From contig JBJOII010000061.1 in NCBI GenBank assembly GCA_046047235.1, forward strand, positions 1-23,810: 23,810 bases of DNA. Direction: 5' to 3'. Source of the DNA: JBMTVN01 sp046047235 (GTDB lineage Bacteria > Verrucomicrobiota > Verrucomicrobiia > Limisphaerales > JAHDYP01). Below are positions 1 to 8,491 of the stretch, one piece after another; the first letter of the stretch is position 1, and every line of letters begins with the position of its first letter. The notes beneath the pieces were generated by a model. That model saw nothing but the letters and a program-made list of their open reading frames with translations. It was not told the DNA's origin and made no database searches. A program made the position numbers and the translations under genes.

Positions 1-151
1 GACCCCGCCCACATCGCGATACCCAGGGTGCCCAAACCCTCCGGAGAACCCAGACATTCCTCCAACAACGCTGGATTCCCGTCCATCTCCTCAAACCCCA
101 ACTCCGCATCTTCGCTTGGCACTCGCATAACAAAACGGCGACCCTGAACAC
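1..151 (-). CDS. Possible 5' end of a minus-strand gene, truncated by the window edge
   Basis: On the minus strand one frame stays open from a GTG at 151-149 to base 1. Possible starts are that GTG, an ATG at 109-107 and an ATG at 86-84. The last is preceded directly by GAGGAG, too close to be a good ribosome site. The predicted residues include MDGNPALLEECLGS and GTLGIAMWAG, a believable mix of acidic and hydrophobic residues. The codons (GAG, TTG, GGG, GCG, GGT) match the style of the certain minus-strand genes here, such as lysS. I recognise no family. The C-rich + strand makes false open frames of this kind easy to find on the minus strand, so this is tentative. If real, it would be divergent from the DUF2141 gene at 300. 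Confidence 0.3.
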   Translation of the reverse strand, partial: MFRVAVLLCECQAKMRSWGLRRWTGIQRCWRNVWVLRRVWAPWVSRCGRG

Positions 152-299
152 ACCGCCGCATCAGGCGGGGAACTTAGCGATCACTACCCCAATCGCCAAA
201 CCAAAAACCCGATACAACCAACTCCATTCCCAACCTGCCAAACCCGACGCCGACTGTTGCACTCCATCCGGCTTTGAACTAGCCTGCGATCCTCAACGC

Positions 300-764
300 A
301 TGCGTCGACGCCTACTCAGTCTCTGCCTCAGCACCGCTGGGCCCATCGCTCTGCTGCTCGTGAACGCATTCTCTGCCGAGCCCGCCGATGCCCCCCCGGC
401 AGCGGCCGCCCTGACGGTCACAGTCACCGGCATCCGCTCGGACAAGGGAAAAATGCACTACGCGCTGTTTAACGACCCCAAAGGCTTTACCGACCACGCC
501 ATCGACGGCACCGCAGTCATGATTGAGGCCGGCAAAGCCGAGTGGAAAATCAAGAAGCTCGAGCCCGGTGAATACGCCATTGCCTGCTTTCACGACGAAA
601 ACGACGACGGCAAGTTCAACCAGAATTTCATCGGCATCCCCCTCGAGGACTACGGCTTCTCAAATGAAGCGCGGGCGGGTTTGGGCCCGCCCGCGTGGAG
701 CAAAGTCGTCTTTAAGGTCAGCCCCGGAGAAAACCAGATCCTGATCCGGTTTAAGAAGCGCTGA
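300..764 (+). CDS. Exported DUF2141 domain protein
   Basis: This 154-residue protein has an N-terminal signal peptide: an MRRR start, a hydrophobic run through about residue 24, then an Ala/Pro-rich stretch to about 37. The rest matches the DUF2141 family: a predicted small beta-sandwich starting LTVTVTGIRSDKGK, with the family hallmark YAIACFHDENDDGKFNQN near residues 92-109 followed by GIPLEDYGFSNEAR. The Asp/Asn-rich DENDDGKFN segment resembles a metal-binding loop, but its function is not established. Length is normal for the family. The ATG at 300 has no Shine-Dalgarno sequence upstream. The frame is open further upstream but has no start codon there, and the signal peptide fits the ATG. 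The gene converges on the FKBP gene with a 17-base gap. Predicted location is periplasmic or outer surface. Confidence 0.85.
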   Translation: MRRRLLSLCLSTAGPIALLLVNAFSAEPADAPPAAAALTVTVTGIRSDKGKMHYALFNDPKGFTDHAIDGTAVMIEAGKAEWKIKKLEPGEYAIACFHDENDDGKFNQNFIGIPLEDYGFSNEARAGLGPPAWSKVVFKVSPGENQILIRFKKR

Positions 765-781
765 CCTCGAGCAGCCCGGGG

Positions 782-1492
782 CTACTCAATCTCGAGCAGT
801 TCAACCTCGAAAATCAGGGTGCTGTTCGGCCCGATCTCCCCACCGGGACTGCGCTCACCATAAGCCAGCTCAGCCGGAATCGTCAGCTTCCACTTGTCAC
901 CCACCTTCATCATCTGCAGGGCCTCCACCCACCCCTTGATAACCCCGCCAACCGGAAAGGTCGCCGGCTCACCACGCTCAATGGAACTGTCAAACACAGT
1001 GCCATCAATCAATGTGCCGTGGTAGTGCACGGAAACGGTGTCCTCAGCCTTGGGGCTCGCACCCGCTCCGCTCTTGATCACCTCATATTGCAGACCGCTC
1101 GCCGTGGTCTTCACACCGGCCTTCTTGCCGTTCGCCTCCAAATAAGCCGCTCCCAGCTTCAGATTCTCAGAAGCTGCTGCTTTCGATTTCTCCGCCACCT
1201 TGGCCATCACAATCTCTCGAAATGCCGTGGTCGCCGCCCGCAGCTCAGCATCCGTCATTCGCGCATTCCCTGCGGAGGCATCAGCAAAACCAGCCGTCAA
1301 GGCCTGCACGTCCACTTCAACCCCCTGACGCTTGAAGTTCGCAGCAATGTCAGCCCCAATGGCATAGCTTCCCTTCTGCTCCACAGTCTCCAACGCAGGC
1401 TTCTGCTGGGCCACCACAGGTAAGGCCACAAGCGCAGCCGCCAAAATCGTACAGGTTTTAAAAATCACAGGTAAAAAGCGATCTAGTCGCAA
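782..1492 (-). CDS. Exported FKBP-type peptidyl-prolyl cis-trans isomerase (FkpA/Mip-like)
   Basis: The 236-residue product begins with a signal peptide (hydrophobic run ILAAALVALPVVA, probable cleavage before QQKPA). Residues about 35-130 form a helical segment like the FKBP N-terminal dimerisation domain (YAIGADIAANFKRQGVEVD). Residues about 135-236 are the FKBP isomerase domain, with VSVHYHGTLIDGTVFDSS, GVIKGWVEALQMMKVGDKW and IPAELAYGE. The family catalyses proline isomerisation and assists folding of exported proteins in the periplasm. The start taken is TTG at 1492. A GTG at 1468 would give a shorter but still complete signal peptide, and neither has a clear Shine-Dalgarno sequence. The gene is divergent from the CehA-type gene at 1616 and ends 17 bases from the DUF2141 gene. 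Confidence 0.9.
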   Translation of the reverse strand: MRLDRFLPVIFKTCTILAAALVALPVVAQQKPALETVEQKGSYAIGADIAANFKRQGVEVDVQALTAGFADASAGNARMTDAELRAATTAFREIVMAKVAEKSKAAASENLKLGAAYLEANGKKAGVKTTASGLQYEVIKSGAGASPKAEDTVSVHYHGTLIDGTVFDSSIERGEPATFPVGGVIKGWVEALQMMKVGDKWKLTIPAELAYGERSPGGEIGPNSTLIFEVELLEIE

Positions 1493-1599
1493 TATGGTTT
1501 TTGATTTGGTTCAGCTCCCTTCTGGCATCTGCCCAAGGGAAAAGGCGGACACTGGAGGCACCCACCCTCAGGGTCAAGCAAATGCTCCACCCCCGCACA

Positions 1600-1609
1600 G
1601 GGCAGGGGA
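1600..1609 (+). repeat. Polarised decamer GGGCAGGGGA, copy 1
   Basis: Exact copy of the decamer, in the divergent gap between the FKBP and CehA-type genes. The second half of the decamer overlaps the ribosome-site-like GGGGAG that precedes the GTG start at 1616. Its role as a polarity signal is inferred from strand-restricted recurrence in the window. Confidence 0.6.
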
Positions 1610-1615
1610 GACCTT

Positions 1616-3517
1616 GTGCTCCAGCTAACGTCGTGTAAAACACACCGGACCGTGCAAAACACCCCGCAAGTATTCCACCCCAATCCGACGGCTCAATTAC
1701 GCCGCTTCCCCCAGCTCCTAAGGCTGGGCCTCAGCCTGATCATGACCGGCATGGCCAGCCACAGCGCCCGGTTGGAACTCGAAGTCGTTGATGCCCACAC
1801 CGGTAAACCCACCGCCTTCATCGCCTCAATCACCCAACCCGACGGCCACGCCATCAGCGCCTCCACCGGCTTCCCCGCCGGCTTCCGCGCCAACGGCTCG
1901 CTCTCTCTCCCCCTGCCTAACGGCACTTATCGCATCCGGGTCACCCGCGGCCCGGAAACCCGGGCCGTCGACACGCAGGTCAGCCTGTCAGGCACCAATG
2001 CCCAACACCTCACCCTCGCCCTGCAGAGGTTCGTCAACCTCCGCCAACGTGGATGGTTCAGCGGCGATAGCCACGCCCACATGATCCACGGCGAACGCAC
2101 CATACCCGTGAACTTCGATGATGTCTCGCTAGCCGCGCACTCGGAAGACCTCCAATACCTCTCCCTCTCCCATGCATGGACTCTCGACAACGCCACACCA
2201 GAAAGACTGGCGGCAGAGCTTCAGCCCCGCTCATCCCCCCATTGCCAACTGACCTGGAATCTGGAAGCCCCCAAGAACTACTACCTCGGGGACGCCGGCC
2301 GCTGCCTAGGCCATTGCTGGAACCTCGGCCTGAATGGCCGAACTGCGGACAACCAAAACGTAATCAACCTCCTGCTCGCCGCCAGCGCTCCGGATTACGC
2401 CAGCACCAAGCCCACATTCGCAAATTTCGAATCCCATCACCTCATCCACCAGCAGCATGGAGCCGTGTTCTACTCCCACCCCGCACGCTGGTGGATCGGC
2501 CCCTGGGGAGGGAAGGGTGGCTACCCCAAGGAGGAGAAAAAACGGATCTCCAACCTCGCAGCGGAACTTCCGCTGGATACGCTGATCGGTCCCACCTACG
2601 ACGGCATCGATGTCATCACGAGCGCAGGGGAACTCGGCGCCAATGAACAGGCTCTCCAGATCTGGTATCTCCTCCTCAACCACGGTTACGAGCTCGCCGC
2701 CACCGGATCCTCCGATGCCTGCTTCGATCGGGCAGGGGGCGCGGTGCCCGGCAGTGTACGCACCTACTCCTACCTCACCGAACCATTCAGCCTCCCGGCC
2801 ATTACCCGAGCCACCGCAGCCGGCCACACGTTCGTCACCACCGGACCGCTTCTCGTCGCTTCGCTCAACAACCAGCCGCCCGGTTCAACGCTCCCGGTCT
2901 CACCCAAACCCGCAAACCTCCAAATCGAAGCATGGGCCTCCGGCTCTGCCACAAATTCTCTGGACCGCATCGAAGTGGTGCGAAACGGCAAGATCCTGCA
3001 TCGCTTCCAGGTCGCCCCGCACCAAACCCACTGGTCCACAAACACACAACTCAGCCTGGCCCAGCCAGGCTGGTTCCACATCCGCGCCTACGCCTCCGGT
3101 TCCCCGGCACAACAACGTGCCTTCACCGGTGCCTTCTACTGCAGAAACCCGGATTACTCCAAACCCCAACCCACCCCCGCCAAAGCACACATCCAAATCC
3201 TCGACGCCAAAAGCGGCAACCCCATCACAGGCCAGGTCACAGAAGTCCAATTCAAGCCCGCCACGCCCAGCGACCACGCCTCCCACAAGGTGCCCACCTC
3301 AGGCCTAACTCTCACTTTCAACGCAACCCGACGCCTCCGGGCCGAAGCCGCCGGCTACCAGCCCCAAACTCTCAGCCCCATCCTCGATTACCCGACTCTC
3401 CTGAACAAAATCACTTCAACCACCGCAGAAGACCTCCTCAATTGGGAAACCTACGACGAAACCCGCAAACTCCTGGGCACGATTGCTCTCACTTTCCAAC
3501 TCATCCCAACTCCCTAA
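1616..3517 (+). CDS. Exported CehA/McbA-type (PHP-like) metallohydrolase
   Basis: The product is about 633 residues. A signal-like segment (LRRFPQLLRLGLSLIMTGMASHSA, roughly 28-51) is followed by a beta-sandwich domain like the carboxypeptidase-regulatory fold (LELEVVDAHTGKPTAFIASI). The catalytic domain starts at WFSGDSHAHMIHGE, the His-x-His metal site of CehA/McbA-type PHP-like hydrolases. Later candidate ligands are YLSLSHAW, HHLIHQQHGAVFYSHPARWW and GSSDACFDRAGG. A second beta domain (AHIQILDAKSGNPITGQV) lies at the C terminus. CehA is a carbaryl esterase in other bacteria, but the substrate here cannot be told and is likely natural. The GTG at 1616 is preferred because GGGGAG at 1605-1610 sits 5 bases before it. 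A GTG at 1652 is an alternative, while ATG 1742 would lose the signal peptide. It leads a tight + cluster. Confidence 0.8.
   Translation: MLQLTSCKTHRTVQNTPQVFHPNPTAQLRRFPQLLRLGLSLIMTGMASHSARLELEVVDAHTGKPTAFIASITQPDGHAISASTGFPAGFRANGSLSLPLPNGTYRIRVTRGPETRAVDTQVSLSGTNAQHLTLALQRFVNLRQRGWFSGDSHAHMIHGERTIPVNFDDVSLAAHSEDLQYLSLSHAWTLDNATPERLAAELQPRSSPHCQLTWNLEAPKNYYLGDAGRCLGHCWNLGLNGRTADNQNVINLLLAASAPDYASTKPTFANFESHHLIHQQHGAVFYSHPARWWIGPWGGKGGYPKEEKKRISNLAAELPLDTLIGPTYDGIDVITSAGELGANEQALQIWYLLLNHGYELAATGSSDACFDRAGGAVPGSVRTYSYLTEPFSLPAITRATAAGHTFVTTGPLLVASLNNQPPGSTLPVSPKPANLQIEAWASGSATNSLDRIEVVRNGKILHRFQVAPHQTHWSTNTQLSLAQPGWFHIRAYASGSPAQQRAFTGAFYCRNPDYSKPQPTPAKAHIQILDAKSGNPITGQVTEVQFKPATPSDHASHKVPTSGLTLTFNATRRLRAEAAGYQPQTLSPILDYPTLLNKITSTTAEDLLNWETYDETRKLLGTIALTFQLIPTP
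2505..2517 (+). repeat. Overlapping pair of GGGNAGGG motifs
   Basis: GGGGAGGG (2505-2512) and GGGAAGGG (2510-2517) overlap by three bases inside the CehA-type gene. Both fit the relaxed consensus GGGNAGGG, which is the E. coli KOPS consensus. Both lie on the + strand like every other copy found. Confidence 0.5.
2730..2737 (+). repeat. GGGCAGGG motif (relaxed copy of the decamer)
   Basis: This copy lies in the CehA-type gene, read as CGG GCA GGG GGC (Arg-Ala-Gly-Gly). It is followed by GG instead of GA, so it matches the octamer but not the full decamer. Confidence 0.5.
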
Positions 3518-3564
3518 GAACAGGACTTTTGTTTCTTTCCCGCTCTCGCTACGGTCCCGTCCCA

Positions 3565-4299
3565 ATGCGTGTCGAAATCTGCGTCGATTCAGTCGAAGGA
3601 GCCCTCGCAGCCCAAAAAGGCGGAGCCCAACGGGTCGAACTCTGTGACAACCTCATGGAAGGGGGCACCACCCCCAGCCTGGGCATGGTCAGAATCCTCC
3701 GCCCCCAATTGCACATCGGCCTGCATGTCATGATCCGCCCCCGCGGAGGCGACTTCCTCTACTCCCAGTCCGAATTCGAAGTCATGCAGGAAGACATCCG
3801 CATCGCCCGGGAAGCCAAAGCCGACGGCGTGGTCTTCGGCCTGCTCCTGCCGGATGGCTCCATCGACCTGGACCGCACCCGCGCCCTCATCGAGCTCGCA
3901 CGCCCCCTCCAGGTCACCTTTCACCGGGCCTTCGATATGTGTCGCAACCCCATCGAAGCCCTGGACCAACTCATCGCCTTAGGCGCAGACCGCCTGCTGA
4001 CTTCCGGCCTCGAAGCCTCCTGCCTCGAAGGTGCCCCCATGCTCGCCGAACTCCAAAAGCACGCCGCCAACCGCATCATCATCGCCGCCGGCGGCGGCAT
4101 CACCCCCAACAACGTCAAACGCATCGTCGAGGCAACCGGAGTGGAGGAAGTCCACCTCTCCGCCCGCAAATCCCGCGAAAGTGGCATGACGTTCCGCAAC
4201 GGAAGCTGCTTCATGGGCGGCACGCTCCGCCCGCCGGAATTTAGCCTAAAAATGACGGACAGCGGCACAGTCCAGCAGGTCATCGAACAATTCTCCTGA
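3565..4299 (+). CDS. cutC: CutC family protein
   Basis: The 244-residue product is a full-length CutC homologue with a TIM-barrel fold. Recognisable stretches are MRVEICVDSVEGALAAQKGG, RVELCDNLMEGGTTPSLG, HVMIRPRGGDFLYS, VTFHRAFDMCRNP, RLLTSGLEASCLEG and IIAAGGGITPNNV. CutC was first linked to copper tolerance in E. coli, but that role is disputed and the true reaction is uncertain. No signal peptide is visible, so it is cytoplasmic. The frame is open upstream to 2932, but that extension overlaps the preceding gene and has no CutC similarity; the ATG at 3565 begins the conserved MRVEICV. No Shine-Dalgarno sequence is present. It lies 47 bases after the CehA-type gene and 27 bases before the acetylesterase gene, so co-transcription is likely. 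Confidence 0.92.
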   Translation: MRVEICVDSVEGALAAQKGGAQRVELCDNLMEGGTTPSLGMVRILRPQLHIGLHVMIRPRGGDFLYSQSEFEVMQEDIRIAREAKADGVVFGLLLPDGSIDLDRTRALIELARPLQVTFHRAFDMCRNPIEALDQLIALGADRLLTSGLEASCLEGAPMLAELQKHAANRIIIAAGGGITPNNVKRIVEATGVEEVHLSARKSRESGMTFRNGSCFMGGTLRPPEFSLKMTDSGTVQQVIEQFS

Positions 4300-4326
4300 A
4301 CCACACCAATCCATCGACCCACTCCC

Positions 4327-6309
4327 ATGCTGAATACCCGATCCATCCTCCCGGTCGCCAGCCTGCTGCTGAGCTCACTCCTTGCAACAACAGCCAGTGC
4401 AGCAGATACCCCCCGACCTTTCCTCCACCCTCTCTTCTCCGATAACATGGTCCTCCAAAGGAACCAGGAGATACCCGTCTGGGGATGGACCACTCCAGGC
4501 CAAAAGATCTCCGCCCGCATACAGGACCACACCGCCTCCACGGTCGCCAATCCGGCCGGCCGCTGGGAACTGCACCTCCCCAAAATGCACCACGGCGGCC
4601 CCTACGAACTCAGCATCCAGGGCCCCAGCTCAATCACACTCACAAATATCCTCATCGGCGACGTCTGGCTCTGCTCCGGCCAATCCAACATGGAAATGGG
4701 CATCGGGGAGGTCAGAAACGCCAAGGATGAAATCGCCCGGGCCCGTTACCCCCACATCCGCCTCCTCAGTATCCCCAAAAAGATCGCCTCCGAACCTCAG
4801 GATACCTTCAGCGGCAGATGGAAAACCTGCACCCCGGAAAACATCGTTCAGGGCGACTATAACGGATTCTCCGCCGCAGGCTTCTTCTTCGGCCGCGATC
4901 TCCATATGGAACTCGGAGTCCCGATTGGACTCATCGACTCCACCTGGGGCGGCACCGTCGCGGAAGCCTGGACCAGCGCCTCAGCACTCCAGGCCATGCC
5001 CGACTTCAAACCCGCCGTCACCCGCCTCGAAGAAATCCGCACCGCCCTCGCCAACGGCACGCTGGATTGGGACCAACTACAACAACAATGGTTCGAGGCA
5101 GCAGATCCCGGCACATCTCAACTGAATTGGGCCAACCCCGAACTCGACGCCTCCAACTGGTCCACGACCTCTATCCCCAGCTACTGGGATGACACCGAAC
5201 TCGGCAGCTTCGACGGAATCGTCTGGTTCCGCCGAGAATTCACGCTGCCCGATAATTGGGACGGACAGGAAGCCTACCTCCACCTCGGCCCCGTCGACGA
5301 CCGTGACGCCACCTTCATCAATGGAACACTCGTCGGTACCACCGATATCCCCAACCCCGCCCGTGAATACAAGATCCCCGCAAACACACTCCGCGCCGGC
5401 CGCAACGTCATCGCCGTCCGCGTCCTCGATACCGGGGGCAGGGGAGGTATCTACGGCAAACCCGACCAACTCCACCTCGACGGGTCCGGAACAGCCCCGC
5501 TCCCCAGTGTAAATCTCGCCGGCACCTGGCAATATCACAGGGGCCCGGCCCTGTCGGAAACCGGCCAGCCACCCCGCAAACTCGACTCCAATCCCAATGA
5601 AGTCACCGTGCTATACAACGGCATGATCGCCCCCTTGCTGCCATTCCCAATCCGTGGCGCCATCTGGTACCAGGGCGAATCCAACGCCAACCGCGCCGCC
5701 CAATACCAGCGCCTCCTCCCCACCATGATCCAGGACTGGCGCAACCGCTTCAACGTCGGGAACTTCCCCTTCCTCATCGTCCAACTCGCCAACTTCATGG
5801 CACCAGACCAACAACCCGCCGAATCCGATTGGGCCGAACTCCGCGAAGCCCAGTTCCTGACGACCCAGACTACCCCCAACACAGCCCTCGCCCTCGCCAT
5901 CGATATCGGCGAAGCCAATGACATCCACCCCCGTAACAAACAAGAGGTCGGACGCAGGCTCGCCCTCGCCGCCCGCGCCCTCGCCTATAACCAGGAAATC
6001 CCCTACTCAGGACCTGTCTTCAGCTCAATGCGCCGCCATAGCTCAGCCCTCCACCTCCGCTTCAACCATACCCACGGAAGCCTCAACTCAGGAAAGGACG
6101 CCGAGTTGCACGGTTTCGCCATCGCAGGCGCCGATGGCAAATTCGTCTGGGCCAACGCCCGCATCAACGGTCATGAAGTCGTCGTGGAATCACCCGAGGT
6201 CCCCGAACCGGTAAATGTCCGTTACGGATGGGGCAATAACCCCGCCTGTAACCTCTATAACCAGGCCGGCCTGCCCGCGGTGCCCTTCCGCACGGATCAC
6301 CCCGAGTAA
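4327..6309 (+). CDS. Exported sialate O-acetylesterase (SGNH/GDSL hydrolase)
   Basis: The 660-residue product starts with a signal peptide (VASLLLSSLLATTASAA). It then has the family opening PFLHPLFSDNMVLQRNQEIPVWGW and the block I motif GDVWLCSGQSNMEM, whose Ser120 is the predicted nucleophile. AIWYQGESNANR near 444-455 is the block with the catalytic Gly/Asn region. DIHPRNK at 532-538 supplies the predicted Asp532/His534 pair. Between them, about residues 265-400, lies a galactose-binding jelly-roll insert like that of family 2 glycosidases (WFRREFTLPDNWDG, LHLGPVDDRDATFINGTLVG). Family members remove O-acetyl groups from sialic acids or from plant and algal polysaccharides; the substrate here is unknown. 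It sits between cutC and a HEAT-repeat gene in a tight + cluster and contains one copy of the decamer at 5436. Confidence 0.9.
   Translation: MLNTRSILPVASLLLSSLLATTASAADTPRPFLHPLFSDNMVLQRNQEIPVWGWTTPGQKISARIQDHTASTVANPAGRWELHLPKMHHGGPYELSIQGPSSITLTNILIGDVWLCSGQSNMEMGIGEVRNAKDEIARARYPHIRLLSIPKKIASEPQDTFSGRWKTCTPENIVQGDYNGFSAAGFFFGRDLHMELGVPIGLIDSTWGGTVAEAWTSASALQAMPDFKPAVTRLEEIRTALANGTLDWDQLQQQWFEAADPGTSQLNWANPELDASNWSTTSIPSYWDDTELGSFDGIVWFRREFTLPDNWDGQEAYLHLGPVDDRDATFINGTLVGTTDIPNPAREYKIPANTLRAGRNVIAVRVLDTGGRGGIYGKPDQLHLDGSGTAPLPSVNLAGTWQYHRGPALSETGQPPRKLDSNPNEVTVLYNGMIAPLLPFPIRGAIWYQGESNANRAAQYQRLLPTMIQDWRNRFNVGNFPFLIVQLANFMAPDQQPAESDWAELREAQFLTTQTTPNTALALAIDIGEANDIHPRNKQEVGRRLALAARALAYNQEIPYSGPVFSSMRRHSSALHLRFNHTHGSLNSGKDAELHGFAIAGADGKFVWANARINGHEVVVESPEVPEPVNVRYGWGNNPACNLYNQAGLPAVPFRTDHPE
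5436..5445 (+). repeat. Polarised decamer GGGCAGGGGA, copy 2
   Basis: Exact copy inside the acetylesterase gene, read as GGG GGC AGG GGA (Gly-Gly-Arg-Gly). It sits within a longer G-rich run. AGG and GGG are uncommon in this gene, which otherwise prefers CGC and GGC. Confidence 0.6.
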
Positions 6310-6329
6310 CCCCCGACACCCCCCCGGCC

Positions 6330-8429
6330 ATGCAGCGCCTCTCCTGTATCTTCCTCAGCCTGTGCCTCCTGATACTCTCGGGGCATCCAGGTCTGCTCGC
6401 TTCCGAGGAACCGGCCGACCCTCCAGCCACGGAAGCGGAACCACCCACCCCGGAGCCACCCCCCGAAGAGCCCGCGGTTGACCCCCGTGAACAAGCGCTC
6501 GCCACGCTCGCCGAAGCCGCCGCCACCGGCTCCCTCGCCACCCAAAACCTGCTCGAACTCATCGCCGATACCACCGCCCCGGCAGACCTCAGAAACCGCG
6601 CGGTGCTCGCCCTCGCTCAAATCGGCCTGAATACCACCGAACAAGCCGAAAAACTCTTCGCACTGCTGGCCGATCCCCAAGTCGATTTCGACCTGCGCTG
6701 GACCATCCTCATGGCCTTCTCCAGCCACACGCAATGGCAGGACCAACTGCTGCCCGTCCTCCAGCAAATCGTAGCGGGCAACACCCAACCGCTCCCGCTC
6801 CGCCAACAAGGCTGGCAAACTCTCCGCCAATACCCAAACAACCCCGCAACCAGAACACTCGCTCTCCAGCTGCTGGCCTCCACCCACACACCCGCCGAAC
6901 TAAAAACAGCATCGCTAGACCTCATCAAAACCAACCCACAACCCCCGGACAGCGAGGTGGAGGAAATCACTCGCCTCGCCACCGACAACACCACAGATCA
7001 CAGCCTCCAACTCCAACTCCTCCAGACACTGGCCGGATGGCAAACCGCAGCACGCCCCGCCATCCCAACGCTCGTCACGGAAGTCGCCAACCCGGACGCA
7101 CCCACAGACCTGCGCCTGGAAGCCATGCGCACGCTAACCGCTATCGGCGACATCGGCCCCGTCACCGCCTACCTGGCACCTGTTCTCCTCCAAACCAACG
7201 CCCCCTTGGCCCTCCGCCAGGCAATTGCCCGCCTGCCCGAACTCCGTAATCAACCACTCCCAGGATCCCCCTCTGACTGGGCCCAATTAACTCTGGATGA
7301 CTCCCAACCCTTGGCCGCCAGAAAACTCGCCCTCCTTGAACTCTGTTCACGCCCCCCCTCCGAACTTCACTCCACCGGCACGGAAATCAGCCGCACTCTC
7401 CTGCTCCAACCACCGCAAGATCTCTCCCTCCGCCTCATCGCCGCAGACTACCTCAAACAGGCCACCCCCGGTGACGACCGCTCCTGGACGCTGATTCTCG
7501 AGCGTGCAGAGGACCCCAGTGAACCCCAGAAACTCCGCTCAGCCGCACTCAACACTCTGGCCGAACAAAGCCGTCACTGGGTCGCCCCCCCAGATAGCCT
7601 CACACGCCCCCAACTCCTCTCCAACCTCTCCAATGCCAGGATCCTCGCCGAACGCGCCGAAGCCATCACAAAAAGCCTCCCCGATACACAACCAGACCTC
7701 GACGCCATCCTCCAAAACCTCGCGCTTCTAAATGCAGAATGGCGCTCCCGCCCCTGGGACCGACTCGCCTACTTCACCTCCACTCACCCCATCTGGACCC
7801 TCCTCCTCGTTCTCCTGCTGCTCACCTTTGCGGTCGTTACGGCCAAGAAAGCCAAAGTTTACCTCCAACCCGTCCGCGTCGCACCAGAACCATCCGCAAT
7901 CTCGCCCAATGACGCGCCCGTTGTCGTTCCCGGCTACCTCCAGAACCTCCTCAACGAACTCCTGGCCACCGACAACCCGGAACGCTCCTCCGTAGTTGAT
8001 CACCTCCGCCAACACGCCAACGAACTCAACCCTGCCGTCCCACAACTGCTGGAAGCGCTCCAAAATGAAGCACTGGACCTGGACCTCCGCTTCGCCGCGC
8101 TCACCGCACTCGGCATCCCGGATGCCCTGCCGGATCACGCAACACAGGCGATCTCCCAGGCAGCCCATAACGCAGAAGACCCGGTGTTCTTCCGCCTGAA
8201 AGCCCTCGAAATCACCGCCAGAACCTCCCGACAACCCTCACAGCTAAAATCCCAGCTCGCTCAGTTCTTCCTGAACCCAACCGAATCCACGCTCATCCGT
8301 AACAGGGCAGGGGACCTGCTCCTCACGCTCGGTTCGTTGCCCCGGGAACTCAAAAGCCAACTCAACGACGCAAAGGATGAAAACCTCCCCCCGGAACTCC
8401 ATGCCGTCCTGAAGAAGCTTCTCCCCTGA
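6330..8429 (+). CDS. Membrane-anchored HEAT-repeat protein
   Basis: The 699-residue product has an N-terminal signal or anchor sequence (LSCIFLSLCLLILSG). A Pro/Glu-rich linker (about 27-50) follows, then a long alpha-helical repeat region with HEAT-like units such as TTAPADLRNRAVLALAQIG, TDLRLEAMRTLTAIGDIG and EPQKLRSAALNTLAEQ. A single strong transmembrane helix lies at about 488-505 (IWTLLLVLLLLTFAVVTA), followed by Lys-rich KKAKVY. A second HEAT-like block (LDLRFAALTALGIPDAL) runs to the C terminus. The positive-inside rule suggests the first array is periplasmic and the second cytoplasmic. Such repeats bind other proteins, and no catalytic motif is visible. Start ATG 6330 lies 20 bases after the acetylesterase stop, with no Shine-Dalgarno sequence. 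The N-terminal segment could instead be a cleaved signal peptide. Confidence 0.75.
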   Translation: MQRLSCIFLSLCLLILSGHPGLLASEEPADPPATEAEPPTPEPPPEEPAVDPREQALATLAEAAATGSLATQNLLELIADTTAPADLRNRAVLALAQIGLNTTEQAEKLFALLADPQVDFDLRWTILMAFSSHTQWQDQLLPVLQQIVAGNTQPLPLRQQGWQTLRQYPNNPATRTLALQLLASTHTPAELKTASLDLIKTNPQPPDSEVEEITRLATDNTTDHSLQLQLLQTLAGWQTAARPAIPTLVTEVANPDAPTDLRLEAMRTLTAIGDIGPVTAYLAPVLLQTNAPLALRQAIARLPELRNQPLPGSPSDWAQLTLDDSQPLAARKLALLELCSRPPSELHSTGTEISRTLLLQPPQDLSLRLIAADYLKQATPGDDRSWTLILERAEDPSEPQKLRSAALNTLAEQSRHWVAPPDSLTRPQLLSNLSNARILAERAEAITKSLPDTQPDLDAILQNLALLNAEWRSRPWDRLAYFTSTHPIWTLLLVLLLLTFAVVTAKKAKVYLQPVRVAPEPSAISPNDAPVVVPGYLQNLLNELLATDNPERSSVVDHLRQHANELNPAVPQLLEALQNEALDLDLRFAALTALGIPDALPDHATQAISQAAHNAEDPVFFRLKALEITARTSRQPSQLKSQLAQFFLNPTESTLIRNRAGDLLLTLGSLPRELKSQLNDAKDENLPPELHAVLKKLLP
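8305..8314 (+). repeat. Polarised decamer GGGCAGGGGA, copy 3
   Basis: Exact copy near the 3' end of the HEAT-repeat gene, read as AAC AGG GCA GGG GAC (Asn-Arg-Ala-Gly-Asp). This is a different reading frame from the acetylesterase copy, so conservation is at DNA level rather than protein level. Confidence 0.6.
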
Positions 8430-8491
8430 AACAACCCCGGCCTCTCAGTTCCCACTCCACCCCAAAAACCGCACCCCTAAACAAGCCAGCA

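Noticed and set aside
768..800. Direct repeat CTCGAGCAG around the DUF2141/FKBP junction
   Set aside because: Only two copies, one within the FKBP C-terminal codons (Leu-Leu-Glu); likely chance.
2932..3564. In-frame upstream extension of cutC to 455 residues
   Set aside because: It overlaps the end of the CehA-type gene, and its sequence is Pro/Arg/His-rich with no CutC similarity; MRVEICV at 3565 is the family start.
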